A DNA stretch of 64,000 bases from Clostridium jeddahitimonense (GTDB lineage: Bacteria; Bacillota; Clostridia; Clostridiales; Clostridiaceae), in NCBI GenBank assembly GCA_000753455.2, contig LM994670.1, positions 864,178 to 928,177 of the forward strand. Reading direction: 5' to 3'. Position numbers and translations under genes: made by a program. How positions within the stretch are numbered: position 1 is the stretch's first letter; every line of letters begins with the position of its first letter. Positions 36,684 to 44,425 of the stretch are shown here, piece by piece. The notes under the pieces were generated by a model. The model did no database searches and had not been told where the DNA came from. It saw only the letters and a list, made by a program, of their open reading frames with translations.

Positions 36684-36711
36684 TTGACAAAAATTATAAA
36701 TATATTACAAT
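36684..36711 (+). promoter_or_regulatory. Promoter of the araC-type gene
   Basis: TTGACA (36684-36689) and TACAAT (36706-36711), 16-bp spacer. It predicts a leader of about 170 nt. Confidence 0.6.
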
Positions 36712-36752
36712 ATATGTATAGGGAAAATTAAAAATTTAATAAGGGTATTTGT

Positions 36753-36866
36753 ATATTTATCGTAAGGTTTTTATAAAAATATTATGTATATCATAATGAT
36801 TTGTATTTTTGAATATATTAACTTAAGTCAATCTTTTTTTGAGTTAAGTTATAAAACGATAAATAT
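36753..36866 (+). promoter_or_regulatory. Structured leader or paired operator region before the AraC gene
   Basis: ATATTTATCGT (36753-36763) and its exact complement ACGATAAATAT (36856-36866) enclose two smaller inverted repeats, ATTATG/CATAAT (about 36781-36797) and AACTTAA/TTAAGTT (36820-36850). On RNA this would be a three-way junction ending 23 nt before the ATG. On DNA, the outer arms are about 103 bp apart and could be two regulator half-sites. Both readings are inference. Confidence 0.4.
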
Positions 36867-36889
36867 TACAATGAGAGAGGGGATTTACT

Positions 36890-38059
36890 ATGTATGATAA
36901 AACATCTAGCGCTCAGTTTAAAAAATATGGTTCTATTTATGATGAACCTAAGGAGATGCATAGTGATGAATTGATACAAAAGGAAGTTGTAACTAGTGAT
37001 AGAGTAATTTCTAGTTTGTATCATTTTTCAGAGCCAGTATATGTAGAAGTCAAAGAAGGGATGGCTTATATATTAATTGGTGATTCAAGTGATGGTGAGT
37101 TTAAGTTGTTTGGAATACATAGGAACTTAGAAATTAAGGCTAATATGTATTTTAATATAATTCCTATGATGGATCAGGTGAGGTTCAATTTGATAATTCC
37201 TGTTAATTATAATTTGAAAATTGAGTTTTTAAATCCGCCATACGAGTATAGTAGAATTTTACCAACAATAAATATACCAGAAATAATGGCTTATTATTAT
37301 ACAATAAAAAGTCCTAACTATAAGTTCAAAGGTGAAAGACATAATATATATGAATTAACTTTTGTAGATAACGGAACATTAGAAACATCAATTGATAATG
37401 TTAACTATACATTAAATTCTTATGATTTGATTATTTATGGTAAAAATCAACTTCATACTCAAGCAGTTAATAGTGATTCCTCATGTTCATATTTAACTGT
37501 TATGTTTGATATGGAATGTAAAGATGATAGTTTAATTTGTAATAAAGTATTTCATTGTAGAAAAGAATTATATAGAGCTATACGAACTTTTGCTAAAAAT
37601 ATATCGTCTACTTTGCCTTATTCAGAAAATTTAATACTAAGTAATTTTCACGAAATAATTATTAGGTTGTTCCAAGATGATTACTTAGGAGAAGAGACAG
37701 ATAAACTTCCAACTGAAACACAGCAATATTTTCAAGATGAATTGTTAGAAGGGATACTAGCATATATTGATAAAATGGTTTGTGAGCCAATTACAATCGA
37801 AGAGCTTTGTAGTAAGTTTTCAGTATCAAGATCTTCTTTACAGACATTATTTAAAAATAATTTAAATACAACACCTAAAAAATATATTAATGACTTAAAG
37901 CTAGCAAAAAGTAAGCTTTTAATAAAGGAAAACAAATATACCATTAGTGAAATAGCATTTATGCTAGGGTTTAGTTCGATTCATTATTTTTCAAGATCCT
38001 TTACGCATCATTTCGAAATAAGTCCTAGTGAGTATGCTCAAACAGTATTTAAATCTTAA
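36890..38059 (+). CDS. AraC family transcriptional regulator
   Basis: 389 aa. Residues about 130-215 form a cupin-like sensor domain (GERHNIYELTFVDNGTLETSID, LNSYDLIIYGKNQLHTQ). The C-terminal double HTH (about 285-385) has ITIEELCSKFSVSRSSLQTLFK and ISEIAFMLGFSSIHYFSRSFTHHF. Residues 1 to about 110 are not recognised. It lies between the EIIB-C-D unit and the YajC-EIIA-AgaS unit, both on the other strand, so it probably activates the amino-sugar regulon. The leader holds paired inverted repeats. Confidence 0.88.
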   Translation: MYDKTSSAQFKKYGSIYDEPKEMHSDELIQKEVVTSDRVISSLYHFSEPVYVEVKEGMAYILIGDSSDGEFKLFGIHRNLEIKANMYFNIIPMMDQVRFNLIIPVNYNLKIEFLNPPYEYSRILPTINIPEIMAYYYTIKSPNYKFKGERHNIYELTFVDNGTLETSIDNVNYTLNSYDLIIYGKNQLHTQAVNSDSSCSYLTVMFDMECKDDSLICNKVFHCRKELYRAIRTFAKNISSTLPYSENLILSNFHEIIIRLFQDDYLGEETDKLPTETQQYFQDELLEGILAYIDKMVCEPITIEELCSKFSVSRSSLQTLFKNNLNTTPKKYINDLKLAKSKLLIKENKYTISEIAFMLGFSSIHYFSRSFTHHFEISPSEYAQTVFKS

Positions 38060-38078
38060 TAAGTAAATTGAATAGAAT

Positions 38079-38234
38079 TGCGTAACAATTCAATTAAGAA
38101 TTCTAAATGATAAATGAAAAATTAAAGGAAAAAATTCCTCCGTAGGAATTAAAAAAATAGAAACTGCCTAAGCAGTTTCAACCTTAATTTAGCATTATAC
38201 ATTTATAATTTTAAATTAAATAAATTGTTACGCA
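38079..38234. repeat. Intergenic element with 12-bp terminal inverted repeats
   Basis: TGCGTAACAATT (38079-38090) and its exact complement AATTGTTACGCA (38223-38234) bound a 156-bp AT-rich segment. Inside are AATTCCTCCGTAGGAATT and GAAACTGCCTAAGCAGTTTC hairpins and, near the ends, AATTAAGAATT and further complementary stretches. It has no coding capacity. Related fragments seem to lie at 18717-18762 and about 531-573, which suggests a dispersed non-autonomous repeat. Confidence 0.55.
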
Positions 38235-38243
38235 CTTTATTTT

Positions 38244-38522
38244 TTAAGCAACGCTTTGAACAGAATATCTAGATACAGTAAGTACTACGTTTTTAGCTAC
38301 TTCAACATCTACAGTTTCGTTACCAACCTTAACTATCTTACCGTAAACTCCACCACAAAACATTACTTTAGTTCCTGGTTTTAGTTCTATGTGAAAATCT
38401 TTAATTTCAGATGTTCTTTTTTTAAGGTTTTTTGCTGATATAAATAATAATATCATAGCTGCTATTCCTACTAATACTGCTACAGTAATACATGTCCATA
38501 TAACAACTTCCCAATTTATCAT
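38244..38522 (-). CDS. yajC: YajC-family protein in the amino-sugar PTS unit
   Basis: 92 aa from the ATG at 38522; the earlier ATG at 38534 abuts GAGG and cannot use it. One TM helix (about 7-30) is followed by a soluble domain with LKPGTKVMFCGGVYGKIVKV and VEVAKNVVLTVSRYSVQSV, the YajC signature. YajC normally accompanies SecDF in protein export. Here it lies one base after EIIA in a sugar operon, so a paralog working with the EII complex is possible. Confidence 0.85.
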   Translation of the reverse strand: MINWEVVIWTCITVAVLVGIAAMILLFISAKNLKKRTSEIKDFHIELKPGTKVMFCGGVYGKIVKVGNETVDVEVAKNVVLTVSRYSVQSVA

Positions 38523-38523
38523 A

Positions 38524-38955
38524 TTAGATACCATCCTCTAACTCAACATCTTCATGAATAATGAATTCAAATTTTACAACACCACTCTTACCAACTTCTA
38601 ATGCACTTTCTACCAAAGAAGATAAGTCATCTAAAATATCTTTAGTCATAGATATTTCAAGAGCCATAGGTAGGTTTGTACCACCTATTACTTCCATTGG
38701 TTTTTCAATTTCTGTTTTTACTTCAACTAAAGTTTTAAAAGGCGATCCACCAGCTAAATCAGTAAGAGCTAAAATGCTATCACAATTATCTAAAGTTTTT
38801 AAAGAAGTATAGTATTTCTCTTTAAGAGTTTCTATTGAGTCTGTTTCTTCGAAATCAACGTATTCAACGTTAATAGCTTCTCCTGATATAAGTTTTAAAG
38901 AAGAATGTAAACCCGTTGCAAAATTACCATGACCACTAATTATTAATCCTATCAT
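38524..38955 (-). CDS. PTS EIIA component, mannose family
   Basis: 143 aa. The active His9 is in GLIISGHGNFATG, and ALTDLAGGSPFKT is the second conserved block. It receives phosphate from HPr and gives it to EIIB. It is separated from EIIB-C-D by the AraC gene but co-transcribed with AgaS, which links the two units into one regulon. Confidence 0.93.
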   Translation of the reverse strand: MIGLIISGHGNFATGLHSSLKLISGEAINVEYVDFEETDSIETLKEKYYTSLKTLDNCDSILALTDLAGGSPFKTLVEVKTEIEKPMEVIGGTNLPMALEISMTKDILDDLSSLVESALEVGKSGVVKFEFIIHEDVELEDGI

Positions 38956-38992
38956 ATTTATTCATCCTCTCTCAATACGTTATAAGTTATTT

Positions 38993-40171
38993 CTATTTGC
39001 ATGTATATGGATATAGTGTAACACCCTTAACAACACGATTTACCTCTCCTGATGGACAAGGGTTGTCTGGTGTTAAATTCAGTGATAAAGATTTTAATAC
39101 TGCTAAAGTTTGAGCAAACGTGATGTATGCTAAGCCTAATTCAGCATTATTTACATTTTCATTTATATCATAAGATAATGTGTAATCAGCTAAAGTAGCT
39201 ATTTCTTCAGAATGTTTGTCTGATACAACGACTAACTTATTATTTTTTCTTTGAGAGCTTATTTCTTTAATTAAATCTAAATCATATTTATAGGTATACT
39301 CATCATTACTTACATAAACAACTGTTAATGTTGAATCATTTATAATTGATTTTGGACCATGCCTAAATCCAAGTGGAGTATCAAATACTGCAACAGTTTT
39401 TCCAGCTGTTAATTCAAGCATTTTTAAAGAAGATTCTTGTGATATACCTTTTAATGTGTTACTACCTAAATAAACTATTCTTTCAAAGTTATATTCATTA
39501 ACTATTTTGTATGCAACTTCAAAATTATTATCTAAGAAGTTTTGAGTTGATGATGCAACTTGGTTTAACACTAATGATTTTTCATCTAAGTTATCTATGT
39601 TAAAGCAAAGATATGCAGCTAAATACATATTACTAAAACTTGATGTCATAGCAAATGATTGATCATGAGTTTCCTCAGTAAGATTTATTGCATAACAATT
39701 ATCAAGTTCTCCTGCCATTTTAGAAAGTGCACCATTTTTATTGCAAGTAATAAATAAGTTATATAAATTACTACAAACAGCGGAAGCAGCATCTACAGCG
39801 CCTATTGATTCAGGAGAGTTACCTGAACGACCAAAGCTTATTAATAATGTAGGTTTAGTTCTTGATAAATAGTTTTCAGGTGTTGCAACTATATCTGTTG
39901 TTCCATAAGACTTTACTTTGTAGTTTAATTTCTTATTTAAGTAAGAATATAATGCATTACCTACGAACTCACTAGTACCGGCTCCAGTTAATATAACATC
40001 GAAGTCATCGCATTTAATAACTTTATCTATGAAAGACTGTATAGCTTGTCTACTTTCCTTAATTTGATTTAATGTTTTTAACCATGTCTTAGGTTGTTGA
40101 TAAATTTCTTTTAAAGTGAATGAAGAAAGCGTTTTCTTCATTTGGTTTTCATCAATATTAAATATATTCAT
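38993..40171 (-). CDS. agaS: AgaS-type SIS-domain sugar isomerase/deaminase
   Basis: 392 aa with two SIS domains. GAGTSEFVGNALYSYLN (about 60-76) and SFGRSGNSPES (about 110-120) are in the first; VYLGSNTLKGISQESSLKMLELT and FRHGPKS in the second. AgaS converts galactosamine-6-phosphate to tagatose-6-phosphate with release of ammonia. It lies 37 bp before EIIA and diverges from the deacetylase gene. GlmS- or FrlB-like activity is less likely given the context. Confidence 0.88.
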   Translation of the reverse strand: MNIFNIDENQMKKTLSSFTLKEIYQQPKTWLKTLNQIKESRQAIQSFIDKVIKCDDFDVILTGAGTSEFVGNALYSYLNKKLNYKVKSYGTTDIVATPENYLSRTKPTLLISFGRSGNSPESIGAVDAASAVCSNLYNLFITCNKNGALSKMAGELDNCYAINLTEETHDQSFAMTSSFSNMYLAAYLCFNIDNLDEKSLVLNQVASSTQNFLDNNFEVAYKIVNEYNFERIVYLGSNTLKGISQESSLKMLELTAGKTVAVFDTPLGFRHGPKSIINDSTLTVVYVSNDEYTYKYDLDLIKEISSQRKNNKLVVVSDKHSEEIATLADYTLSYDINENVNNAELGLAYITFAQTLAVLKSLSLNLTPDNPCPSGEVNRVVKGVTLYPYTCK

Positions 40172-40184
40172 AAAAATATCCCCT

Positions 40185-40266
40185 CCATTGTATTTTGTAA
40201 CTTTATGAACTTTAAGCTGAGCTTTATTAATTCTAATTATAATGATGAGCTATTTAAATACAATGG
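40185..40266. promoter_or_regulatory. Divergent control region with an 11-bp inverted repeat
   Basis: CCATTGTATTT (40185-40195) and AAATACAATGG (40256-40266) are exact inverted copies 60 bp apart, between the divergent agaS and deacetylase genes. AAGCTGAGCTT lies between them. They are candidate operators for the AraC protein. Confidence 0.45.
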
Positions 40267-40362
40267 AAGTACTAAAAGATATAATATGTATGTTAAAAAG
40301 TGCAAATATTAGAAAAATAAACTTATGTATAATAAAGATAAGGTTATACAAGGAGGGAGAAT

Positions 40363-41505
40363 ATGTTATTACAAAGCAAGAAGGTTTGGATTGCAGATCA
40401 ATTTATTCCAGCTCAAATTGAGATTGATGATAATAAAATAACAAATATCTATAGCTATAATGAAAAAAGTGATGCTTTAGATTATGGTGATAGAAGAATA
40501 GTTCCAGGTTTTATAGATATTCATTGTCATGGAGCATATGGTTTTGATACAAATGATGCTAACGAACAAGGACTTAGAAATTGGACAAAGAGTATAGTTA
40601 ATGAAGGAGTTACAGCAATCTTACCAACTACTATAACTCAAAGTAAAGAAGTTCTTACAAATGCTGTAGCGAATGTAGCAAAAGTTGTGGAAGAAGGCTA
40701 TGACGGGGCAGAAATATTAGGAATACATTTTGAGGGACCATATCTCGATATGGAATATAAAGGAGCTCAACCAAAGCAATATATTACAAAACCTACAGTA
40801 AGAGAGTTTCAGGCTTATCAAAGAGCTGCTAAAGGATTGATAAAGTATGTTACCTTAGCAACTGAAGCAGATGAAGATCATGAGCTTACAGAGTATTTAT
40901 TTACTAATGGAATAGTTGCAAGCATAGGACATTCAGCTGCAACTTATGAAGAAGCTATACTTGCATTTGCGCATGGGGCTAGATCACAAACACATGTATA
41001 TAATGGAATGACTCCATTTAATCATAGAAAAAATGGACTAGTTGGAGCAGCATATAGAGTTAGAGGAATGTATGGTGAAGTTATTTGCGATGGTAATCAT
41101 TCAACTTTACCAGCTTTATATAATTTCTTTAATGCTAAGGGACCTGACTATGGAATCATGGTTACGGATGCTTTAATGGCAAAGGGATATGAGCCAGGAA
41201 CTAGATTTACTTTTGGTGGTAATGAGATAGAAATACATGAAGATGGTAGTGCTCATCTAGTTGAGACTAAAGGACTAGCAGGATCTACATTAAGAATGAA
41301 TGAAGGTCTTAGAATATTAGTAGAAGAAGCTATGGTACCGTTTAATTATGCTATTAATGCATGCACAATAAATCCGGCAAGATGCTTGAGTATAGATAAG
41401 CGTAAAGGAAGAATAGGGGTTGGGTATGATAGTGATTTAGTAGTGCTTAATCATGATTATTCTGTTCATCAAACATATTGTTTAGGAAAGGCGATGTTGC
41501 AATGA
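40363..41505 (+). CDS. N-acetyl-hexosamine-6-phosphate deacetylase (NagA/AgaA family)
   Basis: 380 aa amidohydrolase. The metal ligands are in IDIHCHGAYGFDTND, GIHFEGPYL and HSAATYEEA/THVYNGMTPFNHR, and the catalytic Asp is in MVTDALMAKG. The C-terminal NPARCLSIDKRKGRIGVGYDSDLVV closes the barrel. It removes acetate from GlcNAc-6-P or GalNAc-6-P; the aga context favours GalNAc-6-P. The product goes to AgaS. An ATGA overlap couples it to the next gene. Confidence 0.92.
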   Translation: MLLQSKKVWIADQFIPAQIEIDDNKITNIYSYNEKSDALDYGDRRIVPGFIDIHCHGAYGFDTNDANEQGLRNWTKSIVNEGVTAILPTTITQSKEVLTNAVANVAKVVEEGYDGAEILGIHFEGPYLDMEYKGAQPKQYITKPTVREFQAYQRAAKGLIKYVTLATEADEDHELTEYLFTNGIVASIGHSAATYEEAILAFAHGARSQTHVYNGMTPFNHRKNGLVGAAYRVRGMYGEVICDGNHSTLPALYNFFNAKGPDYGIMVTDALMAKGYEPGTRFTFGGNEIEIHEDGSAHLVETKGLAGSTLRMNEGLRILVEEAMVPFNYAINACTINPARCLSIDKRKGRIGVGYDSDLVVLNHDYSVHQTYCLGKAMLQ

Positions 41506-42032
41506 AGAAGCACGTTACAAATTTAGCAGGAAATAATCTTTATTTAGATATATATGGGAATACAGTGTATTACAACGTTTTTGATAAAAATGGATATATT
41601 GTATCTAAGGAAGTAGAGCAAAAATTTAGGTTACTTTATTATAGGTATTCTATTATTGTTATTGTATTTATCTTGTTTGGAGATTATTTTAAATCCCTAC
41701 AAAATACTTTTATAGTAGGTATTGGAGTAATTGCTTTAGTAGAAGTATATTTCAGAGGAATATATTTAAAGAAATTAAAGGTAATAAAGAATTTTAAAAG
41801 AGATAAGAAGGTTTCTAAATTAGAGCTTATGGTTAGAAGCAAAGAAAAAGAAAAAATAGTAATGAAAGCATGTGCATATATTTTATTAAGCACATTAATC
41901 GTAATAAATGCAATACAACAAAACTTTAATATAATGTTCATGATTTTAAGTGGGATAGTAGCAATATATAGTATCTATTCAGGAGCACTTAATATAATAG
42001 CTGCTAGTAAAATGAAAAAAGCAAAAATTTAG
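41502..42032 (+). CDS. Four-helix membrane protein of unknown function in the aga unit
   Basis: 176 aa from the ATG at 41502, which overlaps the deacetylase stop (ATGA). I do not recognise a family. The N-terminal 45 residues are soluble (NLAGNNLYLDIYGNTVYYNVFDKNG). Two TM helices at about 48-80, a basic loop (KKLKVIKNFKRDKKVSK) and two more at about 120-165 follow. Translational coupling to the deacetylase and only 33 bp to the aldolase make it part of the pathway operon. It could assist transport or anchor an enzyme. Confidence 0.6.
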   Translation: MKKHVTNLAGNNLYLDIYGNTVYYNVFDKNGYIVSKEVEQKFRLLYYRYSIIVIVFILFGDYFKSLQNTFIVGIGVIALVEVYFRGIYLKKLKVIKNFKRDKKVSKLELMVRSKEKEKIVMKACAYILLSTLIVINAIQQNFNIMFMILSGIVAIYSIYSGALNIIAASKMKKAKI

Positions 42033-42065
42033 TTTATATAAAGCAAATAGCAAAGGAGAAGTATT

Positions 42066-42917
42066 ATGGAATTAATTACAACAAAGCAAATTTTAAAACA
42101 AGCCCAAGAGGGGAATTATGCTATAGGTGCATTTAACGTTGAAAATATGGAGATGGTTATGGCGGTTATTAGTGCTGCTGAGGAGATGAATGCTCCAGTT
42201 ATAATGCAAACTACTCCATCTACAGTAAAATATGCAGGGCTTGATTACTTTTTAGCAAATGCAAAGGTTGCTGCTAGTAATGCAAAGGTTCCTGTAGTTA
42301 TGCATTTGGATCATGGGTCAAGCTTTGAGTTAGCTGCTCAAGCACTTAGAGCTGGTTATACTTCAATAATGATAGATGGATCTCATAATGATTTTGAAAG
42401 TAACATAGAAATATCAAAGGCAGTTGTAGATATGTGTAAACCTTCAGGAGTTGCAGTAGAAGCTGAACTTGGAAAAGTTGGAGGAAAAGAAGACGATTTA
42501 GATGGAGGAGATGGAGATTTATATACAGATCCACTAGAAGCTAAAGAGTTTGTTGAAAGAACAGGTGTCGATTCATTAGCTATAGCGATAGGAACTGCAC
42601 ATGGAATGTATAAAGGTGAGCCAAAACTAGATTTAGAAAGATTATCAGAAATAAGAAAAGTTGTATCAGTACCACTTGTATTACATGGTGGATCAGGTAT
42701 ACCAGATTGGAAAGTACAAGAAGCAATTAAAAGAGGAATCTGTAAAGTGAATTATGCAACAGAATTAAGAATTGCATACACACATGGAGTAAATACTTAC
42801 TTAAAAGAAAATCCAGATACAATAGATCCTAAGAAATATAATAAAGCTGGAATAGATGAAGTTAAAAAGTTTGTAATGGAAAAAATACAAATTTGTGGTT
42901 GTCAAAACAAAGCATAA
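42066..42917 (+). CDS. Class II aldolase, tagatose-1,6-bisphosphate type (AgaY/GatY/KbaY-like)
   Basis: 283 aa. The zinc ligands are in VMHLDHGSS and VLHGGSGIPD, with EAELGKVGGKEDD and YTDPLEAKEFVERTGVDSLAIAIGTAHG as class II blocks. Length and the YTDP segment fit the tagatose-bisphosphate branch, though fructose-bisphosphate aldolase activity cannot be excluded. It would split tagatose-1,6-bisphosphate to DHAP and glyceraldehyde-3-P. No tagatose-6-phosphate kinase gene is in the window. A terminator follows at 42967. Confidence 0.88.
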   Translation: MELITTKQILKQAQEGNYAIGAFNVENMEMVMAVISAAEEMNAPVIMQTTPSTVKYAGLDYFLANAKVAASNAKVPVVMHLDHGSSFELAAQALRAGYTSIMIDGSHNDFESNIEISKAVVDMCKPSGVAVEAELGKVGGKEDDLDGGDGDLYTDPLEAKEFVERTGVDSLAIAIGTAHGMYKGEPKLDLERLSEIRKVVSVPLVLHGGSGIPDWKVQEAIKRGICKVNYATELRIAYTHGVNTYLKENPDTIDPKKYNKAGIDEVKKFVMEKIQICGCQNKA

Positions 42918-42966
42918 TAGCAATCCAACAAGTTTTACCGAAAATTAAGAGTTATAGGATAATGAG

Positions 42967-42999
42967 AAAAGAGGAATCGTTAAAGATTCCTCTTTTTTT
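42967..42999 (+). terminator. Rho-independent terminator after the aldolase gene
   Basis: AAAGAGGAATC/GATTCCTCTTT arms with seven T. Confidence 0.9.
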
Positions 43000-43074
43000 G
43001 AAGAATATGATATAATTTATATGTAATAGTTATAAAGTACGAATGAGTAGGCATTAAGAATTTGGAGGGTTAAT

Positions 43075-43440
43075 ATGGGAAGAACAAACATAGTTAATAT
43101 TACAAAAGGTTATTTAGATAAAAAAGGGTATAATAATATAAATTTTGATAATGGATATGGGGTTATTGTTTTTGAAAAGGTAAAGATATTCTTTTATCCA
43201 GGAAATGAGGTTTTAAGAATAACTGCTATGCCAACAGATAGAAAGTACAAAATATATAAGGACTTTAATATTGAAGGAACTATTATAGGAAATGTATTGC
43301 TTAAGTATCAACCAGACAAAAGTAATTCAGAATTAATGTATGATATTTATGAAAAGTATGTAACAGAATCAAATATTGATAAAGTAGCAATGTTTTTATT
43401 GAATAATACACAGGAGATTTTCAACAAGATTGAAAAGTAA
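43075..43440 (+). CDS. Hypothetical protein, 121 aa
   Basis: Not recognised. It is a soluble alpha/beta protein opening MGRTNIVNITKGYLDKKGYNNINF, with aromatic-rich strands (VKIFFYPGNEVLRIT) and a helical C-terminus (MYDIYEKYVTESNIDKVAMFLLNNTQEIF). GGAGGG lies six bases before the ATG, and a terminator (43444) follows, so it is a genuine monocistronic gene. It lies upstream of agrBDC but its own terminator separates it. Confidence 0.6.
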   Translation: MGRTNIVNITKGYLDKKGYNNINFDNGYGVIVFEKVKIFFYPGNEVLRITAMPTDRKYKIYKDFNIEGTIIGNVLLKYQPDKSNSELMYDIYEKYVTESNIDKVAMFLLNNTQEIFNKIEK

Positions 43441-43443
43441 TAG

Positions 43444-43470
43444 AACGTACTATTTATAGTACGTTTTTAT
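43444..43470 (+). terminator. Rho-independent terminator
   Basis: AACGTACT/AGTACGTT arms, 6-nt loop, TTTAT. Confidence 0.85.
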
Positions 43471-43688
43471 TTGTTAAAGAAAGATAAATGAATTAAAAAA
43501 TGTTATATAAATATAAGTTTTTTATAATAATTTAAATTCTGAAAGATAATAAAAAACACAGTTGTACCATAATGTGGTGCAAAAGTTCTGAAATATTAAT
43601 TATTATACAAAAAAATGTAGCAAGTTAAACGGAAAAATGATAATATTATCTCGAATAATAAGTTATTTTTGTACAAAATGGAGAAATA

Positions 43689-44267
43689 ATGAGGAATATT
43701 ATAGAAAAGTTCGTAAGAAATATTGCTATATATAATAATTTTACTGATGAGCAGAGGGAAGAAATCGAATACACATTAAAAGTAATTAGTTATGAATTAA
43801 TTAAGATTATAGCTATTATATTTATCTTTTATTTGTTTGGTTATTTAAAAGAAAGTTTAACTATATTATTTGTTATGTGTATTACTAAACCATTTATTGG
43901 AGGATATCACGAAGATAGCCAGATGAAATGTTTTATTGCTACATTAATATTAGTTGTAATTATAATTCAACTTGCAGTAACAAGTAATATTAGTTATATA
44001 AGTGCTGTTGAATTAAACTTTTTAAGTGTGTTTGTAGTATATAACAGAGCGCCAATAGTAAATGATAAGATGCCAATAACGAAAAATAGTCTTATTAAAA
44101 GAAATAGAATAATAGGAATAATAAATATAAGTGTTCTGGCTATAGGATCATTAATATTTTTTAATTCGACAGTATTGTCACAAGTAATAATTTGGACTAT
44201 ATGTGTACAAGCTATGCTTATGTTTAATAAAAATGAATATAAAACTTATAAGGGGGTGAAGAAATGA
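43689..44267 (+). CDS. agrB: AgrB-family peptide-processing membrane protease
   Basis: 192 aa, about five to six TM helices. The catalytic pair is H74 and C81 in KPFIGGYHEDSQMKC; the seven-residue spacing equals that of S. aureus AgrB. It cleaves the AgrD precursor and forms the cyclic thiolactone or lactone intermediate at the membrane. The stop overlaps the agrD start (ATGA). The leader (43471-43688) has ACAGTTGT near 43559, which resembles a LytTR half-site, but no clear second half. Confidence 0.92.
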   Translation: MRNIIEKFVRNIAIYNNFTDEQREEIEYTLKVISYELIKIIAIIFIFYLFGYLKESLTILFVMCITKPFIGGYHEDSQMKCFIATLILVVIIIQLAVTSNISYISAVELNFLSVFVVYNRAPIVNDKMPITKNSLIKRNRIIGIINISVLAIGSLIFFNSTVLSQVIIWTICVQAMLMFNKNEYKTYKGVKK

Positions 44268-44392
44268 GAGGTAAAAAATATATTGGGTGTTTATTATTAC
44301 TATTAACTACTATGGTTAAAACATCAGGAACAGCGTCATTATTTAGTGTTGGAGTAGAAGAAATGCCAGAATCTATGAAAAAAGGCAGATAA
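44264..44392 (+). CDS. agrD: AgrD-type cyclic autoinducer peptide precursor with Ser in the ring position
   Basis: 42 aa, MRGKKYIGCLLLLL... with an amphipathic leader (1 to about 20), a core TASLFSVG (about 23-30) and the acidic AgrD tail VEEMPESMKK (31-40). AgrB overlaps its start, and AGGGGG lies seven bases before the ATG. Aligned with Clostridium AgrD cores of the ACLWFT type, the ring Cys is replaced by Ser25, so the product would be a five-residue lactone (SLFSV). The only Cys (C9) is in the leader. Ser rings are known in a few staphylococci. The exact core borders are inference. Confidence 0.8.
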   Translation: MRGKKYIGCLLLLLTTMVKTSGTASLFSVGVEEMPESMKKGR

Positions 44393-44425
44393 AAGTTAGA
44401 AATGGTTTAAATAAGGAGTTATGAT

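Noticed and set aside
43559..43600. LytTR (AgrA-type) direct-repeat binding site before agrB
   Set aside because: ACAGTTGT and AAAAGTTCTG are present but the repeat spacing is about 24 bp instead of the expected one and the second half is poor.
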